From the NCBI RefSeq assembly GCF_003751625.1, contig NZ_RJUL01000006.1, positions 284,015 through 348,014 of the forward strand: DNA of 64,000 nt, in the 5' to 3' direction. The notes below the pieces were generated by a model. The model was not told the origin of the DNA. It saw only the letters and a program-made list of their open reading frames with translations, and did no database searches. A program made the translations under genes and the position numbers. This stretch comes from Gallaecimonas pentaromativorans (lineage in GTDB: Bacteria > Pseudomonadota > Gammaproteobacteria > Enterobacterales > Gallaecimonadaceae). Of the stretch, positions 45,883 to 55,631 are shown one piece after another; the first letter of the stretch is position 1; each line of letters begins with the position of its first letter.

Positions 45883-47236
45883 CCTGTGGCCTGCAAAGCT
45901 TCCTTGGGTCCAGTAAGTCTTTGAGCTGGGCTTCGCCCAGGTCGGTTTCTTCCTTGGCCACCTCCAAGATAGGGCGCCCTTCGGCATAAGCCTTCTTGGC
46001 GATGGCCGCGGCCTTAAGGTAGCCGATCTCGCTGTTGAGCGCTGTTACCAAAATGGGGTTTTTATCAAGGCTCTCGTTGACCCGCTCTTGGTTGACGCTA
46101 AAGCCGGCAATGGCTTTGTCGGCCAGGTGTTCGCAGCCTTTGGCAAGGATATCCACCATCTGGTTGAGGTTATGGGCCAGCAGCGGCAACATCACGTTGA
46201 GCTGGAAATTCCCGCTTTGGGCGGCGATGGTATTGGCGCTATCAAGGCCGATAATTTGGGCGCTGATCATGGCCAGGGCCTCGGGAATAACCGGGTTGAC
46301 CTTGCCGGGCATGATGCTTGAGCCCGGCTGCAACGCGGTGAGGCTGATTTCCCCAAGCCCGGCCAGGGGGCCTGAGTTCATCCAGCGCAGGTCGTTGCTG
46401 ATCTTGGTGAGCGCTACCGCCAGTTGGCGCATGGCAGCCGAGGCCGCCAGGGGCGCTTCTACCGCCGCCATGTGGGCAAAGGGCCAGTCGTGAGCTTCCA
46501 CATGGATGTGCATCCGCTCGCTAAGGCGCACACAGACGCCGCCCGCCAGTTTGGGGTGGGCATTGATACCGGTGCCGACCGCGGTGCCCCCTAAAGGCAA
46601 TTTTGCCAGCCGCTTAATGGCGTGGCGGATGTCTTCTTCCACCTCTTCGAGCTGCACCTGCCAGGTGGTGAGCTCCTGGCCGAAGGTGAGCGGCATGGCG
46701 TCCATCAGGTGGGTACGGCCGGTTTTTACTACGTGCTCAAGGCTCGCCGCCTTTTTCTCGATGGTTTTGATGAGGTGATTGAGCTTTACCAGCAGCACCT
46801 TCTCAAGCCCGGCCAGCACCGAGATTTGCAGCGCCGAGGGCACGGTGTCGTTGGAACTCTGGCCCATGTTGACGTCGTCATTGGGCTGCACGCCATTGCC
46901 GGCAAGGCTTGCTATCACTTCGTTGACGTTCATGTTGCTGGAGGTGCCGGAGCCGGTCTGGAACACCTCCACCGGGAAGGCCGCCAGGGGTTTATCGGCC
47001 AGCAGCTGGTCGGCCGCCTTGATAATGGCCTGGGCCTTGGTGTCGTCCAGCAGCCCCAAGGTCAGGTGGGTTTGGGCGGCGGCGCGCTTGATCTCGATAA
47101 GGGCGGCTAAAAAGCGCCAGGGCATGGTTTGCCCGGAGAGCTGGAAATTGTCGACCGCACGCTGGGTTTGCGGGCCGTAGAGGGCATCGTCAGGCAGGCT
47201 GACTTCACCCAGTGAGTCTTTCATTACTTTTGCCAT
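45875..47236 (-). CDS. fumC: Fumarate hydratase class II
   Basis: Iron-independent fumarase of the TCA cycle, 453 aa. The superfamily signature GSSIMPGKVNP is near residues 305-315; TGSGTSSNMNVNEVIA near 93-108 and GRTHLMDAMPLTFGQE near 169-184 supply the other active-site segments. GGAGG lies eight bases before ATG 47236. Its last bases overlap zntB, an arrangement that couples the two genes. Confidence 0.97.
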   Translation of the reverse strand: MAKVMKDSLGEVSLPDDALYGPQTQRAVDNFQLSGQTMPWRFLAALIEIKRAAAQTHLTLGLLDDTKAQAIIKAADQLLADKPLAAFPVEVFQTGSGTSSNMNVNEVIASLAGNGVQPNDDVNMGQSSNDTVPSALQISVLAGLEKVLLVKLNHLIKTIEKKAASLEHVVKTGRTHLMDAMPLTFGQELTTWQVQLEEVEEDIRHAIKRLAKLPLGGTAVGTGINAHPKLAGGVCVRLSERMHIHVEAHDWPFAHMAAVEAPLAASAAMRQLAVALTKISNDLRWMNSGPLAGLGEISLTALQPGSSIMPGKVNPVIPEALAMISAQIIGLDSANTIAAQSGNFQLNVMLPLLAHNLNQMVDILAKGCEHLADKAIAGFSVNQERVNESLDKNPILVTALNSEIGYLKAAAIAKKAYAEGRPILEVAKEETDLGEAQLKDLLDPRKLCRPQDE

Positions 47237-47251
47237 GTCATTCCTCCGTTT

Positions 47252-48106
47252 TCAGTCACCCTGCCACGATGCCAAGGTGTTGTCATCTAAGAGATTTATC
47301 AGCATTAAGGTGGTTTGGGCCGCACCGGCCAGAAACACAGGGTTCAGGCGGTCTGCGGTATCGGTGCGATTGTGCCAATCGCTGTGGGTGTCATTGCCAA
47401 GGTACAGATAAGGAATGTGGGCCTGCCGAAAGGGGGCATGGTCAGAGGCTTGACGCCAGTCAGTGTAAAGGCTCGAGCCCTGCTGTTGCTGGCGCCGGTC
47501 GTGGCCCGGCTTGAAACACAGCGGTGCCGTGGCGGCAACAGCCGCCACCAGCGGCGCCAGCATGGGGTTGTCTTTGGTGCCGGCGCCAAAGAGCACCGGG
47601 CCGCGCCCAACCATGTCGAGGTTTATCACCAGCTTGGGTAGCGTAAGAGGCGGCGCGGCCAGCAGCGCCTTGGCCCCGAATAGGCCCCGCTCTTCGCTGT
47701 CGGTGGCGATAAGGGCAATATCACGCGCGGGCAGAGCCCGGGCCAGTGCCAGCAGCACTGCAACCCCCGAGGCGTTGTCGTCGGCGCCGGGGTAGCCCGG
47801 CCCCAGGTGATCGTAATGGGCCAGCACCCAAAGCTTGGGCTGGCCACGCCAGGCAATGATGTTATGCTCGCCTTCGGCAATAGCCTGGCGCTTGACCCAA
47901 AAGCCCTGGCGCAAAAATCCGGCAATGATGTACTGCTGCGCCAACTGGTGCCCTGGCGTTCCCGGGCGGCGCCCGGCCATGCTGGGCGCACTCAAAGCCT
48001 CGACATCGGCCATCAACGGGGCTGGGTCCAGACTTGGCTGTAACGGGCGGCAAGGCTGAGACTGGCAGCCGGCCAGTAGCAGCAGCCCCAAGATGGCAAG
48101 GCGCAT
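47252..48106 (-). CDS. M28-family metallopeptidase, putative lipoprotein
   Basis: 284 aa. The N-terminus MRLAILGLLLLAGCQSQP has a lipobox (LLAGC), so the protein is probably lipidated at Cys14 and held in the outer or inner membrane. Zinc peptidase motifs of M28 follow: LAHYDHLGPGYPGADDNASG near 108-130 with the first His and the bridging Asp, DSEERGLFGAKAL near 155-167 with the catalytic Glu pair, and a later Asp and His. Probably an aminopeptidase. The ATG lies only five bases past the glycerophosphodiesterase terminator and has no usual ribosome binding site. Confidence 0.87.
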   Translation of the reverse strand: MRLAILGLLLLAGCQSQPCRPLQPSLDPAPLMADVEALSAPSMAGRRPGTPGHQLAQQYIIAGFLRQGFWVKRQAIAEGEHNIIAWRGQPKLWVLAHYDHLGPGYPGADDNASGVAVLLALARALPARDIALIATDSEERGLFGAKALLAAPPLTLPKLVINLDMVGRGPVLFGAGTKDNPMLAPLVAAVAATAPLCFKPGHDRRQQQQGSSLYTDWRQASDHAPFRQAHIPYLYLGNDTHSDWHNRTDTADRLNPVFLAGAAQTTLMLINLLDDNTLASWQGD

Positions 48107-48111
48107 TCATT

Positions 48112-48135
48112 AAAAAAGGGCCCGAAGGCCCTTTT
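48112..48135 (-). terminator. Terminator of the glycerophosphodiesterase gene
   Basis: AAAAAAGGGCC-CGAA-GGCCCTTTTT, just beyond the stop at 48138 and directly in front of the next gene's start. Confidence 0.88.
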
Positions 48136-48137
48136 TG

Positions 48138-48977
48138 TCAATGCTCGCGATACCCCACCGTCAGCGGCTGGCTGCGGTTTTCCGCCAGCAGGCTGTTGAG
48201 GCGGTCGGGGTAGTCGGTTTCGATGCCATCGACCCCCAGGCTCAGCATGCTTTGCAGCGCCTGGCGTGAATGGGCGCCCCAGGCAATCACCTTGAAGCCC
48301 TGGCCGTGGGCCTGGGTGAGGAACTCGGGGGTCAGCAGGCTGTAGTAAACCTGCAGGTAACTGACCTTCATGGCCAGGGGATTGACCCGGCGAATTTCGT
48401 CGTCCAGCAACAAGTTAAAGCGGGGAGACCAGCCAAAAAAGCCGTAAAGACGCGGAATATCGGGGGCAAGAGCGGCGAACCGGTCGAGAATGTCTGGATC
48501 AAAGGATTTGATGATCACCCTGTCTTGCATCTGGTAGGTGCGAATATGGGCCAGCACCTCCTCTTCCATGCCTGGCTCTTTGAGCTCGAGGATAAGCCGC
48601 GGCGTGCGGCTGGCAAGGGCTTGCATGACTTCGGCCAGGGTGGGGATCCACTCGTCCTGGTATTGAGGGCCAAACCAGGCGCCGGCATCCAGGGCGTTAA
48701 GTTGGGCCAGGGTAAGATTGCTGACTTTGCCGTGGCCGTTGGTGGTTCTGTCGACGCTGTCGTCATGAAACACCACCAGGGCGCCGTCTTTGGCCCGGCG
48801 CACATCCACTTCGATGGCATCAACCCCCAGATGCACCGCTTTTTCAACGGCAGCCAGGGTGTTTTCAGGGGCCAGGCCCGCCACCCCGCGGTGGCTGATG
48901 ACCATGACCTTGGCCATGGCCGGCATGGCAAGCAACAGGACACTGGCCAGCAAGGCGGCTTTGTATTGTCTTCCCAC
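48138..48977 (-). CDS. Periplasmic glycerophosphodiester phosphodiesterase
   Basis: 279 aa from GTG 48977 with GAGGGA upstream. A signal peptide (KAALLASVLLLAMPAMA) precedes the mature enzyme. The GDPD signature is complete: VISHRGVAGLAPENTLAAV with the catalytic His and Glu, then IEVDVRRAKDGALVVFHDD with the metal ligands and second His. It hydrolyses deacylated phospholipids to glycerol-3-phosphate. Similar in layout to GlpQ but shorter than the roughly 350 aa of that enzyme, so closer to the UgpQ-like size with an export signal. No glpT is adjacent. Confidence 0.93.
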   Translation of the reverse strand: MGRQYKAALLASVLLLAMPAMAKVMVISHRGVAGLAPENTLAAVEKAVHLGVDAIEVDVRRAKDGALVVFHDDSVDRTTNGHGKVSNLTLAQLNALDAGAWFGPQYQDEWIPTLAEVMQALASRTPRLILELKEPGMEEEVLAHIRTYQMQDRVIIKSFDPDILDRFAALAPDIPRLYGFFGWSPRFNLLLDDEIRRVNPLAMKVSYLQVYYSLLTPEFLTQAHGQGFKVIAWGAHSRQALQSMLSLGVDGIETDYPDRLNSLLAENRSQPLTVGYREH

Positions 48978-49070
48978 GTTGATCCCTCAAACCGGGGTTA
49001 AGCCCCGTTTATTTTTTTGTTATTAAATTTGAAGGCGCTATCTTACGCAGTTTGTAACAGGCCGACAACA

Positions 49071-49095
49071 AAGAAGGGGCGCCAGGCCCCTTCTT
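49071..49095 (-). terminator. Terminator of fabV
   Basis: AAGAAGGGGC-GCCAG-GCCCCTTCTT; on the minus strand followed by TG and T-rich bases. It lies at the fabV stop. Confidence 0.7.
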
Positions 49096-49096
49096 G

Positions 49097-50299
49097 TCAG
49101 ACGTTCAAAAAGTGTTGCGGCGGGTTGGGGTTAACGTCGGCCTCGTAGTCGACCTCATCCAGCCCAAAACCGAACAGCTTCAAGAACTCTTCCTTGTAAC
49201 CGTCGTAGTCGGTCAGCTCGCGCAGGTTCTGGGTGGTCACCTGGCTCCACAGGGCTTTACAGGCGTTCTGCACGTCTTCTTGCAGCTCCCAGTCGTCCAT
49301 GCGGATACGGTCCATGTCGTCGGTGTCGCAAGCGCTGCCATCGGCTTTGTAAAGCTGCTGACTGAACAGGCGGAACACGTGCTCCATGGTGCCTTCGTGC
49401 AGGCCTTTTTCCTTCATCACCTTGTAAACAATGGCGATATACAGCGGCATCACCGGAATGGCGGAGCTGGCCTGGGTAACCACGGATTTGAGCACGGCCA
49501 CGTGGGCTTCACCGCCGGTGCCTTTGAGGAGCGCATCGATAGCGGCTGCGGCGCGGTCCAAGTCTTCCTTGGCTTTGCCGATGGTGCCGTGCCAGTAGAT
49601 GGGCCAGGTGATCTCGGTACCAATGTAGCTGTAGGCAATGGATTTACAGCCATCGGCCAGCACGCCGGCCTCATGGAGGGCCTTGATCCAAAGCTCCCAG
49701 TCCTGGCCGCCCATCACGGTGATGGTGTCCTGAATTTCCTGCTCGACAGCCGGCTCCACATCGACGGAGATGATTTCGTCTTTGTTGGTGTCAACCGCAG
49801 TGGCGCTGTAGGGCTTGCCAATGGGCTTGAGGGTGGATCGCACCAACTCACCGGTATCAGGCAGTTTACGCACCGGCGAGGCGATGGAGTAAACCACCAG
49901 ATCAACCTGGCCAAGGTCGGCCTTGATGGTGTCGATGGCTTGTTGCTTCACCTCGTTAGAGAAGGCGTCGCCATTGATGGACTTGGCATAGTAACCCGCT
50001 TCGGTCGCCAGCTTGTCAAAGGCAACGGCATTGTAGAAACCGGCGGTACCCGGCTTGGTATCGCTACCCGGTTTCTCGAAGAAAACCCCCAGGGTATCGG
50101 CACCGGCACCGAAGGTGGCTGCTATACGGGACGGCATGCCGTAACCGCTGGAGCTACCAATTACCAGCACCCGTTTGGGGCCATTTTCGATGGCGGGATG
50201 CTCTTTGGTGTAATTGATCTGTTCCAGAATGTTGGCTTCACAGCCCGCAGGGTGGGCAGTAGTACAGATGAAGCCACGGATCTTGGGCTTGATAATCAT
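49097..50299 (-). CDS. fabV: Trans-2-enoyl-ACP/CoA reductase FabV
   Basis: NADH-dependent enoyl reductase, 400 aa, the normal FabV length. The NAD-binding [14 protein letters not shown] lies near 48-61 with the extended SDR spacing. The catalytic Tyr and the lysine pair are in [20 protein letters not shown](AK), the FabV Y-x8-K arrangement. FabV completes fatty acid elongation and is naturally resistant to triclosan. Single gene ending in its own hairpin; no clear FabI is in the window. Confidence 0.96.
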   Translation of the reverse strand: MIIKPKIRGFICTTAHPAGCEANILEQINYTKEHPAIENGPKRVLVIGSSSGYGMPSRIAATFGAGADTLGVFFEKPGSDTKPGTAGFYNAVAFDKLATEAGYYAKSINGDAFSNEVKQQAIDTIKADLGQVDLVVYSIASPVRKLPDTGELVRSTLKPIGKPYSATAVDTNKDEIISVDVEPAVEQEIQDTITVMGGQDWELWIKALHEAGVLADGCKSIAYSYIGTEITWPIYWHGTIGKAKEDLDRAAAAIDALLKGTGGEAHVAVLKSVVTQASSAIPVMPLYIAIVYKVMKEKGLHEGTMEHVFRLFSQQLYKADGSACDTDDMDRIRMDDWELQEDVQNACKALWSQVTTQNLRELTDYDGYKEEFLKLFGFGLDEVDYEADVNPNPPQHFLNV

Positions 50300-50509
50300 G
50301 TGGGGGTCCGTGTGTGTGTTTCACAATCAGCGCTGATGGTAGCCCATTTTTAGCAAGACAAACATCCGATCACCTTCCCGCCCTGCACTTTCCTTCTCCT
50401 TGCTAACCGCTGCCACAGGCTAAAAAAAGCACAACAGCAACAGTCAGTTAGCATTCATGTTGGATCTTTTTTTAACCAACCGGCTTGCCAGGTGGCGCCC
50501 CAGCAATTA

Positions 50510-50540
50510 CTGTATGCCCATACACTGTATATGATTACAG
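50510..50540. promoter_or_regulatory. LexA boxes of the imuA-imuB-dnaE2 operon
   Basis: CTGTATATGATTACAG at 50525-50540 matches the E. coli SOS box form (CTGT-N8-ACAG) exactly. Directly before it and sharing one base, CTGTATGCCCATACAC at 50510-50525 is a weaker second copy with one altered base in the right arm. They end 16 bases before the imuA start, so they probably overlie the promoter. Confidence 0.88.
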
Positions 50541-50556
50541 TACTCAGGAGAGCCCC

Positions 50557-51222
50557 ATGGACCCGCGTTTGAATCAACTGCTGCAAAACAACACCGTATG
50601 GACCGGTCGTCATTGGCAACAGCAAGTGCCAGCCCATGGCACCGGTTATCAGGAACTGGACCAACACCTGCCGGGCCAGGGGCTCCCCAAAGGCGCCATC
50701 ACCGAGATCCACTATCACCAAGACGGTATCGGCGAGCTGCGCCTGCTAATGCCCATGCTGGCCAAGCTGTCCCAGGAAAAGCGCTGGATAATCTTTATTG
50801 CCCCGCCCCACATCCCCTACGGGCCAGCTCTGGCCGCCATGGGCGTAGATCTGTCCAAAGTGCTGGTGGTGCATCCTTCCAAGATAAAAGACGAACTGTG
50901 GACCTTGGAGCAGGCCCTGAAAAGCGGCGCCTGCAGCGCCGTACTGGCCTGGCCAAAAGACGTGACAGATCCACAGATCCGCCGCCTGCAACTGGCCGCC
51001 CAAAAAGGTGATGCCATGGGCATTTTCTTTTATCGCCGCCAGCGCGCTCAAAGCCCGGCCGCCCTGCGCCTGGCGCTGAGCAGCCAGCAGAACGTGGTCA
51101 ATATCGGCATTGAAAAACGCAAAGGCGGCTGGCCCCTGCCCGCCCAACCGATGGACCTTGGCAACAATGCCATTACCGGCCAACACAGTGCCAACGTGCT
51201 CAAGGGCCCCTGGGAACACTGA
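50557..51222 (+). CDS. imuA: Translesion synthesis protein ImuA
   Basis: 221 aa from ATG 50557 (CAGGAG six bases before it); a longer open frame would run through the LexA boxes. RecA/SulA-like fold: GLPKGAITEIHYHQDGIGEL at about 48-67 stands where the RecA Walker A would be, followed by LSQEKRWIIFIAPPHIPYGP and a QRAQSPAALRLAL end. ImuA joins ImuB and DnaE2 in the mutasome, the SOS-induced error-prone replication system of many bacteria lacking umuDC. Confidence 0.92.
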   Translation: MDPRLNQLLQNNTVWTGRHWQQQVPAHGTGYQELDQHLPGQGLPKGAITEIHYHQDGIGELRLLMPMLAKLSQEKRWIIFIAPPHIPYGPALAAMGVDLSKVLVVHPSKIKDELWTLEQALKSGACSAVLAWPKDVTDPQIRRLQLAAQKGDAMGIFFYRRQRAQSPAALRLALSSQQNVVNIGIEKRKGGWPLPAQPMDLGNNAITGQHSANVLKGPWEH

Positions 51223-51223
51223 C

Positions 51224-52600
51224 ATGCGCTGGCTTTACCTGCACTTCCCCGACTTGGCACTGGAGCTTGGCAATGGCGGCCTCGTAGCCGAGCAGCCCCA
51301 GGCTTGCCTTGATAAAGAAAACCTTATCAGCAGCCTCAACAAGGCCGCCGCCGATGCAGGATTGCAACAAGGCATGCGCCTCAGTACCGCCCTGGCCCTG
51401 TGCCCGGTACTGGAGCAAGTCTCGGTTTCGCCCCTGCAATTGCACCAGGGCCTGCAAGCCCTGGCCCAGGCCGCTTATGACCTGGCTGGCCCCTTAAGCC
51501 TGGCCCCCCCTAGCGGCCTGTTGATTGAGCTTTCCTCCATGCAGCGTCTCTACGGTAGCGACCAAGCCCTGCTGGCCTGCCTGCATGACAATTTTCAAAA
51601 GCTTGGCCACCAGCTTTGCAGCGGCATTGGCGCCACGCCTCTGGCCGCCCGCCTGTTGGCTGAGGTGGATATGGGCCCGCTGCCCCTTGAAAGCGGCTGG
51701 GAAATGCTGCGCAGCCTGTCCCTTTGCGCTTTGGGTTTGCCGGTTAACCTCAACGCCCGCCTGCAAAGGGCCGGGTTGCGGCAAATTGGCCAGTTGCTGG
51801 ACCTGCCGCGCATGGAGCTGGGTAAACGCTACGGCGCCACCTTGTTGTCGGTACTGGGCCGCCTGGAAGGCAGCCTTAAAGAAGCCCGCCAGCTTTATCA
51901 CCCCCCTGAAGGCTTTGAGCGTCAATTGATCTTTAACCACGAAGTCAGCCAGGCACAGGCCTTGCTGTTCCCACTCAGTGCCCAGCTGCAAGCCCTGGCC
52001 CTGTTCTTGGAAAAACGCCAACTAGCCTGTAGCCAACTGCAATTGACCCTGTATTTTCGCGCCCAGGAGCCTTTGGAGCTCACCCTAAGAGGCGCCGAGC
52101 CCCTGTGGCGCCACCATGACTGGCGTGATATTGCCCAGCTGCAGTTAGAGAAGCTGCGGCTGGACGCCCCGGCGGTGGCCATCGCCCTTCAAGCCCAGCA
52201 ATTTAGCCCCAGGGCCCCGGGCAACAACGCCTTGTTCGAACCCTCAAGGCCCAACGAGCCCTTGCTTGGCCGCCTTATTACTCGCTTGGGCGAACAGGCC
52301 ATACAGGGTATCTGCCTTAACGAAAACCACTGCCCGGAAGAGGCCTTTTTATGGGTAAGGCCCGGGGAGAATTGCGCGGTAAAACCGCAAAAGGCGCTAC
52401 GACCCCTTTGGCTATTGCCCAGCCCCGAGCCCTTGGATGATGCCCCCGACATTATTCGCGGCCCTGAGAGACTGGCCAGCGGCTGGTGGCAAAACAGCAT
52501 TAGCCGAGACTATTTCATTGCCCGCCATCCCCAAGGGGGGCTTTGCTGGACATTTAAAGACAAGGAAGAGCGCTGGTATCTGCACGGCTGGTTTGGCTGA
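51224..52600 (+). CDS. imuB: ImuB, Y-family polymerase-like protein
   Basis: 458 aa from ATG 51224, one base after the imuA stop. MRWLYLHFPDLALE replaces the usual D-x-D metal motif of active Y-family polymerases at the start of the palm, and later LLIELSSMQRLYG holds only part of the acidic set. This loss is typical of ImuB, which acts as a scaffold linking DnaE2 to the sliding clamp. The thumb helix-hairpin-helix (LRQIGQLLDLPRMEL) lies near 185-200. Its stop overlaps dnaE2 by one base (TGATG). Confidence 0.93.
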   Translation: MRWLYLHFPDLALELGNGGLVAEQPQACLDKENLISSLNKAAADAGLQQGMRLSTALALCPVLEQVSVSPLQLHQGLQALAQAAYDLAGPLSLAPPSGLLIELSSMQRLYGSDQALLACLHDNFQKLGHQLCSGIGATPLAARLLAEVDMGPLPLESGWEMLRSLSLCALGLPVNLNARLQRAGLRQIGQLLDLPRMELGKRYGATLLSVLGRLEGSLKEARQLYHPPEGFERQLIFNHEVSQAQALLFPLSAQLQALALFLEKRQLACSQLQLTLYFRAQEPLELTLRGAEPLWRHHDWRDIAQLQLEKLRLDAPAVAIALQAQQFSPRAPGNNALFEPSRPNEPLLGRLITRLGEQAIQGICLNENHCPEEAFLWVRPGENCAVKPQKALRPLWLLPSPEPLDDAPDIIRGPERLASGWWQNSISRDYFIARHPQGGLCWTFKDKEERWYLHGWFG

Positions 52601-55600
52601 TGTTTGCCCAGCTGTGTACCCGCAGCAATTTTACCTTCCTGACCGGGGCCTCTCACCCGGAAGAACTGGTCACCCAGGCCCATGCTCTTAGCTACCAGGC
52701 CATTGCCATTACCGATGAATGCTCGGTAGCCGGGGTGGTGCGGGCCTTCAGCACTGCCAAAGAGTTGAGCATCAAATTGCTGGTTGGCAGCCTTATCCAG
52801 GTGGAAGACAACCTGGAGCTGACTTTGCTGGCCCCAAGCCTTGCCGCCTACCAAGAGCTTTGCGCCCTGATAAGTGATGCCCGCCGCCAAGCGCCCAAAG
52901 GCCAGTACCGGCTGGCCCGCGAGCGCCTCCGCCAGTTGCGCCACTGCCTGCTGCTTTGGCACGCCAACCAGCCAGACGATACCCTGGCCGACTGGCTGGC
53001 CCGCCATTTTGCCGGGCGCCTGTGGCTGGCGCTCGGGCGCTACTACCACAGTGGTGAAGATGAACATATCAGCCACCTTGAAAGGTGGGCCAAGGCCCGC
53101 CAGCTGCCCATTGTCGCCGCCCCCCAGATACTGATGCACAGCCGCGATCGCCAGCCGCTGCTGGACTGCCTGAGCGCCCTTCGCCACCACACCACCGTCC
53201 AAGAAGCCGGCTGGCGCCTGAGCTGTAACCAAGAAGCGGTGCTGCACAACCTACCCACGCTCGGCCAGCGCTATCCACAGGCTTGGCTAACCGAAACCCT
53301 TGCCATTGCCAAGCGCTGCCAGTTCAGCCTGGAAGAGCTTAAATACCGCTACCCGGATGAATGGCTGCCGCCAGGGCTCAGCGCCAGCCAGTACCTGGCC
53401 CAGGAAGTGGAAAGAGGCCTGCACCGGCACTTCCCCGAAGGCCCCTCAGCCAAGGTACAAGGCCTTATCGCCAAGGAGCTGGCCCTGATTGGCGAACTGG
53501 GTTACGAGCATTATTTTTTGACCCTCTATGACATCGTCAATTTTGCCCGCAGCCAAGACATTCTTTGCCAGGGCCGCGGCTCGGCGGCCAACTCGGCGAT
53601 CTGCTTTTGCCTGGGTATCACCTCGGTCAACCCCGAGCAGGGCAACCTGCTGTTTGAACGCTTTGTCTCCAAGGAGCGCAAAGAGCCACCGGATATCGAT
53701 GTGGATTTCGAGCACGAACGCCGGGAAGAAGTGATCCAGTACATCTATCGCCGCTACGGCCGGGCCCGCACCGCCCTGACCGCCACGGTAGTGAGCTACC
53801 GGCGTAAAAGCGCCATCCGCGATATCGGCAAGGCCTTAGGGCTAGAACTGCCGGTGATTGAAAGCCTGCTCAGCCAACTGGACTGGCGAGACAAGCTGGA
53901 CCCTTGGCGTGAGCAGCTCAAACGGCTTTGCCAGGCCAGAGGCGGCGTTTGGCCGCATTTTCTGGCGCTGGTCGATAGCCTTATCGGCTTTCCACGGCAT
54001 CTGTCCCAACACGTGGGGGGCTTTGTGATAAGCCAGGTTCCCCTGGATAACCTGGTGCCCCAGGAAAATGCCGCCATGGAAGGGCGTACCGTCATTCAGT
54101 GGGACAAGGACGACTTGGAAAGCCTGGGGCTGATGAAGGTGGATATCCTGGCCCTTGGCATGCTCACCGCCATCCAAAAATGCCTGGCGATGATTCAGGA
54201 GCAAGGGGGCCCTGCCCTCACCTTGGCCACCATCCCCCAGGAAGACCCTCGGGTATACGCCATGTTGCAAGAGCCCGACAACATCGGCGTGTTTCAGGTG
54301 GAGTCCCGGGCCCAGAGCAACATGCTGCCCAGGCTCAAGCCCCGCATTTTTTATGATTTGGTCATCGAAGTGGCCATAGTGCGCCCCGGCCCCATCCAGG
54401 GAGACATGGTGCACCCCTACCTCAAGCGCCGCGACGGCATCGAACCGGTTAGTTACCCCTCCCCGGCTTTACAGAAGGTGCTGGAGCGCACCCTGGGGGT
54501 GCCGCTTTTTCAAGAGCAAGTCATCGAAATTGCCATGGTGGCAGCCGGTTTTAGCGGTGGCGAGGCCGACCAACTGCGCCGGGCCATGGCCAATTGGTCT
54601 CGTAACGGCCATATCGAAGCGTTCCGGCAAAAGCTGATTCAAGGCATGCAGGCTAATGGCTACGAACCGGACTTTGCCGAACGCATCTTCGAGCAAATAA
54701 AAGGCTTTTCCGGCTATGGTTTTCCCGAGTCCCACTCGGCCAGCTTTGCATTGCTGGTTTATGTGTCGGCCTGGCTCAAGTGCCACCACAGGGCCGCCTT
54801 TTGCTGCGCTCTGCTTAACAGCCAGCCCATGGGTTTTTACACCCCCGACCAGCTGATACAGGATGCCCGCCGCCATGGGGTTGAGGTGTTGGCGGTTTCA
54901 GCGGCGCACTCCTATTTTGAGCATCGCCTTGAAGGCCAGGCACTGCGCCTGGGCTTTTGCCTGATAAAGGGCATCAACGCGGCCGCTATCGAGGCCCTTA
55001 TCGCCCAAAGACAGCAAGGGTCGCTCATGGCTGCCCTTACTGCGCTGCCCGCCACCCAACAAGAACTGCTGGCCGGGTGCGGCGCCTTAGATGGGCTCTA
55101 CCAACACCGCTTTGAAGCGGCTTGGCAAAGGGCCAGCTTAGGTGAACAACTGCCGCTTTTTGCCGGTATCGAAGAAAGTGCCCCTGCCCGCACGCAGCTG
55201 GCGCCCCCCAGCGACCATGAAGTCATGCAGGCCGATTACCGCCAATTGGGGCTGACTCTGGGTACCCATCCCATGGCGCTGCTGCGCCGCCAGGGCCTTT
55301 TTAGCCAATGGGTGACGGCGGCCGCTTTGCCACAATGTCGCCATGGCCAACTGGTACGAATTGCAGGATTGGTCACCGGCCGCCAACGCCCGGGCACGGC
55401 CTCGGGAGTGACCTTTGTCACCCTGGAAGACGAGACCGGCAATATCAACCTGGTGGTATGGGCCGCTACCGCCCATCATCAGCGCCAGCCCTTTCTCAAG
55501 GCCAGGTTACTGGAGGTGGCAGGCACGGTAGAAAAGGAAGGGGCAATAGTGCATGTGGTAGCCGGCAAGCTTGTCGACCACAGCCTGTTGCTCGACAAGC

Positions 55601-55629
55601 TGCCGGTACCGTCGCGGGATTTTCGCTGA
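52600..55629 (+). CDS. dnaE2: Error-prone DNA polymerase DnaE2
   Basis: C-family polymerase of 1009 aa, shorter than DnaE1 (about 1160) as expected. The PHP domain starts with LCTRSNFTFLTGASHPEELV and ITDECSVAG. The polymerase active-site acids lie in PDIDVDFEHERREEV near 365-379 and in VDILAL near 520. An OB-fold (VRIAGLVTGRQRP) is at about 920. It does the actual lesion bypass with ImuA and ImuB under LexA control. The last gene of the operon, it ends two bases before the convergent lipoprotein gene. Confidence 0.96.
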   Translation: MFAQLCTRSNFTFLTGASHPEELVTQAHALSYQAIAITDECSVAGVVRAFSTAKELSIKLLVGSLIQVEDNLELTLLAPSLAAYQELCALISDARRQAPKGQYRLARERLRQLRHCLLLWHANQPDDTLADWLARHFAGRLWLALGRYYHSGEDEHISHLERWAKARQLPIVAAPQILMHSRDRQPLLDCLSALRHHTTVQEAGWRLSCNQEAVLHNLPTLGQRYPQAWLTETLAIAKRCQFSLEELKYRYPDEWLPPGLSASQYLAQEVERGLHRHFPEGPSAKVQGLIAKELALIGELGYEHYFLTLYDIVNFARSQDILCQGRGSAANSAICFCLGITSVNPEQGNLLFERFVSKERKEPPDIDVDFEHERREEVIQYIYRRYGRARTALTATVVSYRRKSAIRDIGKALGLELPVIESLLSQLDWRDKLDPWREQLKRLCQARGGVWPHFLALVDSLIGFPRHLSQHVGGFVISQVPLDNLVPQENAAMEGRTVIQWDKDDLESLGLMKVDILALGMLTAIQKCLAMIQEQGGPALTLATIPQEDPRVYAMLQEPDNIGVFQVESRAQSNMLPRLKPRIFYDLVIEVAIVRPGPIQGDMVHPYLKRRDGIEPVSYPSPALQKVLERTLGVPLFQEQVIEIAMVAAGFSGGEADQLRRAMANWSRNGHIEAFRQKLIQGMQANGYEPDFAERIFEQIKGFSGYGFPESHSASFALLVYVSAWLKCHHRAAFCCALLNSQPMGFYTPDQLIQDARRHGVEVLAVSAAHSYFEHRLEGQALRLGFCLIKGINAAAIEALIAQRQQGSLMAALTALPATQQELLAGCGALDGLYQHRFEAAWQRASLGEQLPLFAGIEESAPARTQLAPPSDHEVMQADYRQLGLTLGTHPMALLRRQGLFSQWVTAAALPQCRHGQLVRIAGLVTGRQRPGTASGVTFVTLEDETGNINLVVWAATAHHQRQPFLKARLLEVAGTVEKEGAIVHVVAGKLVDHSLLLDKLPVPSRDFR

Positions 55630-55631
55630 GG

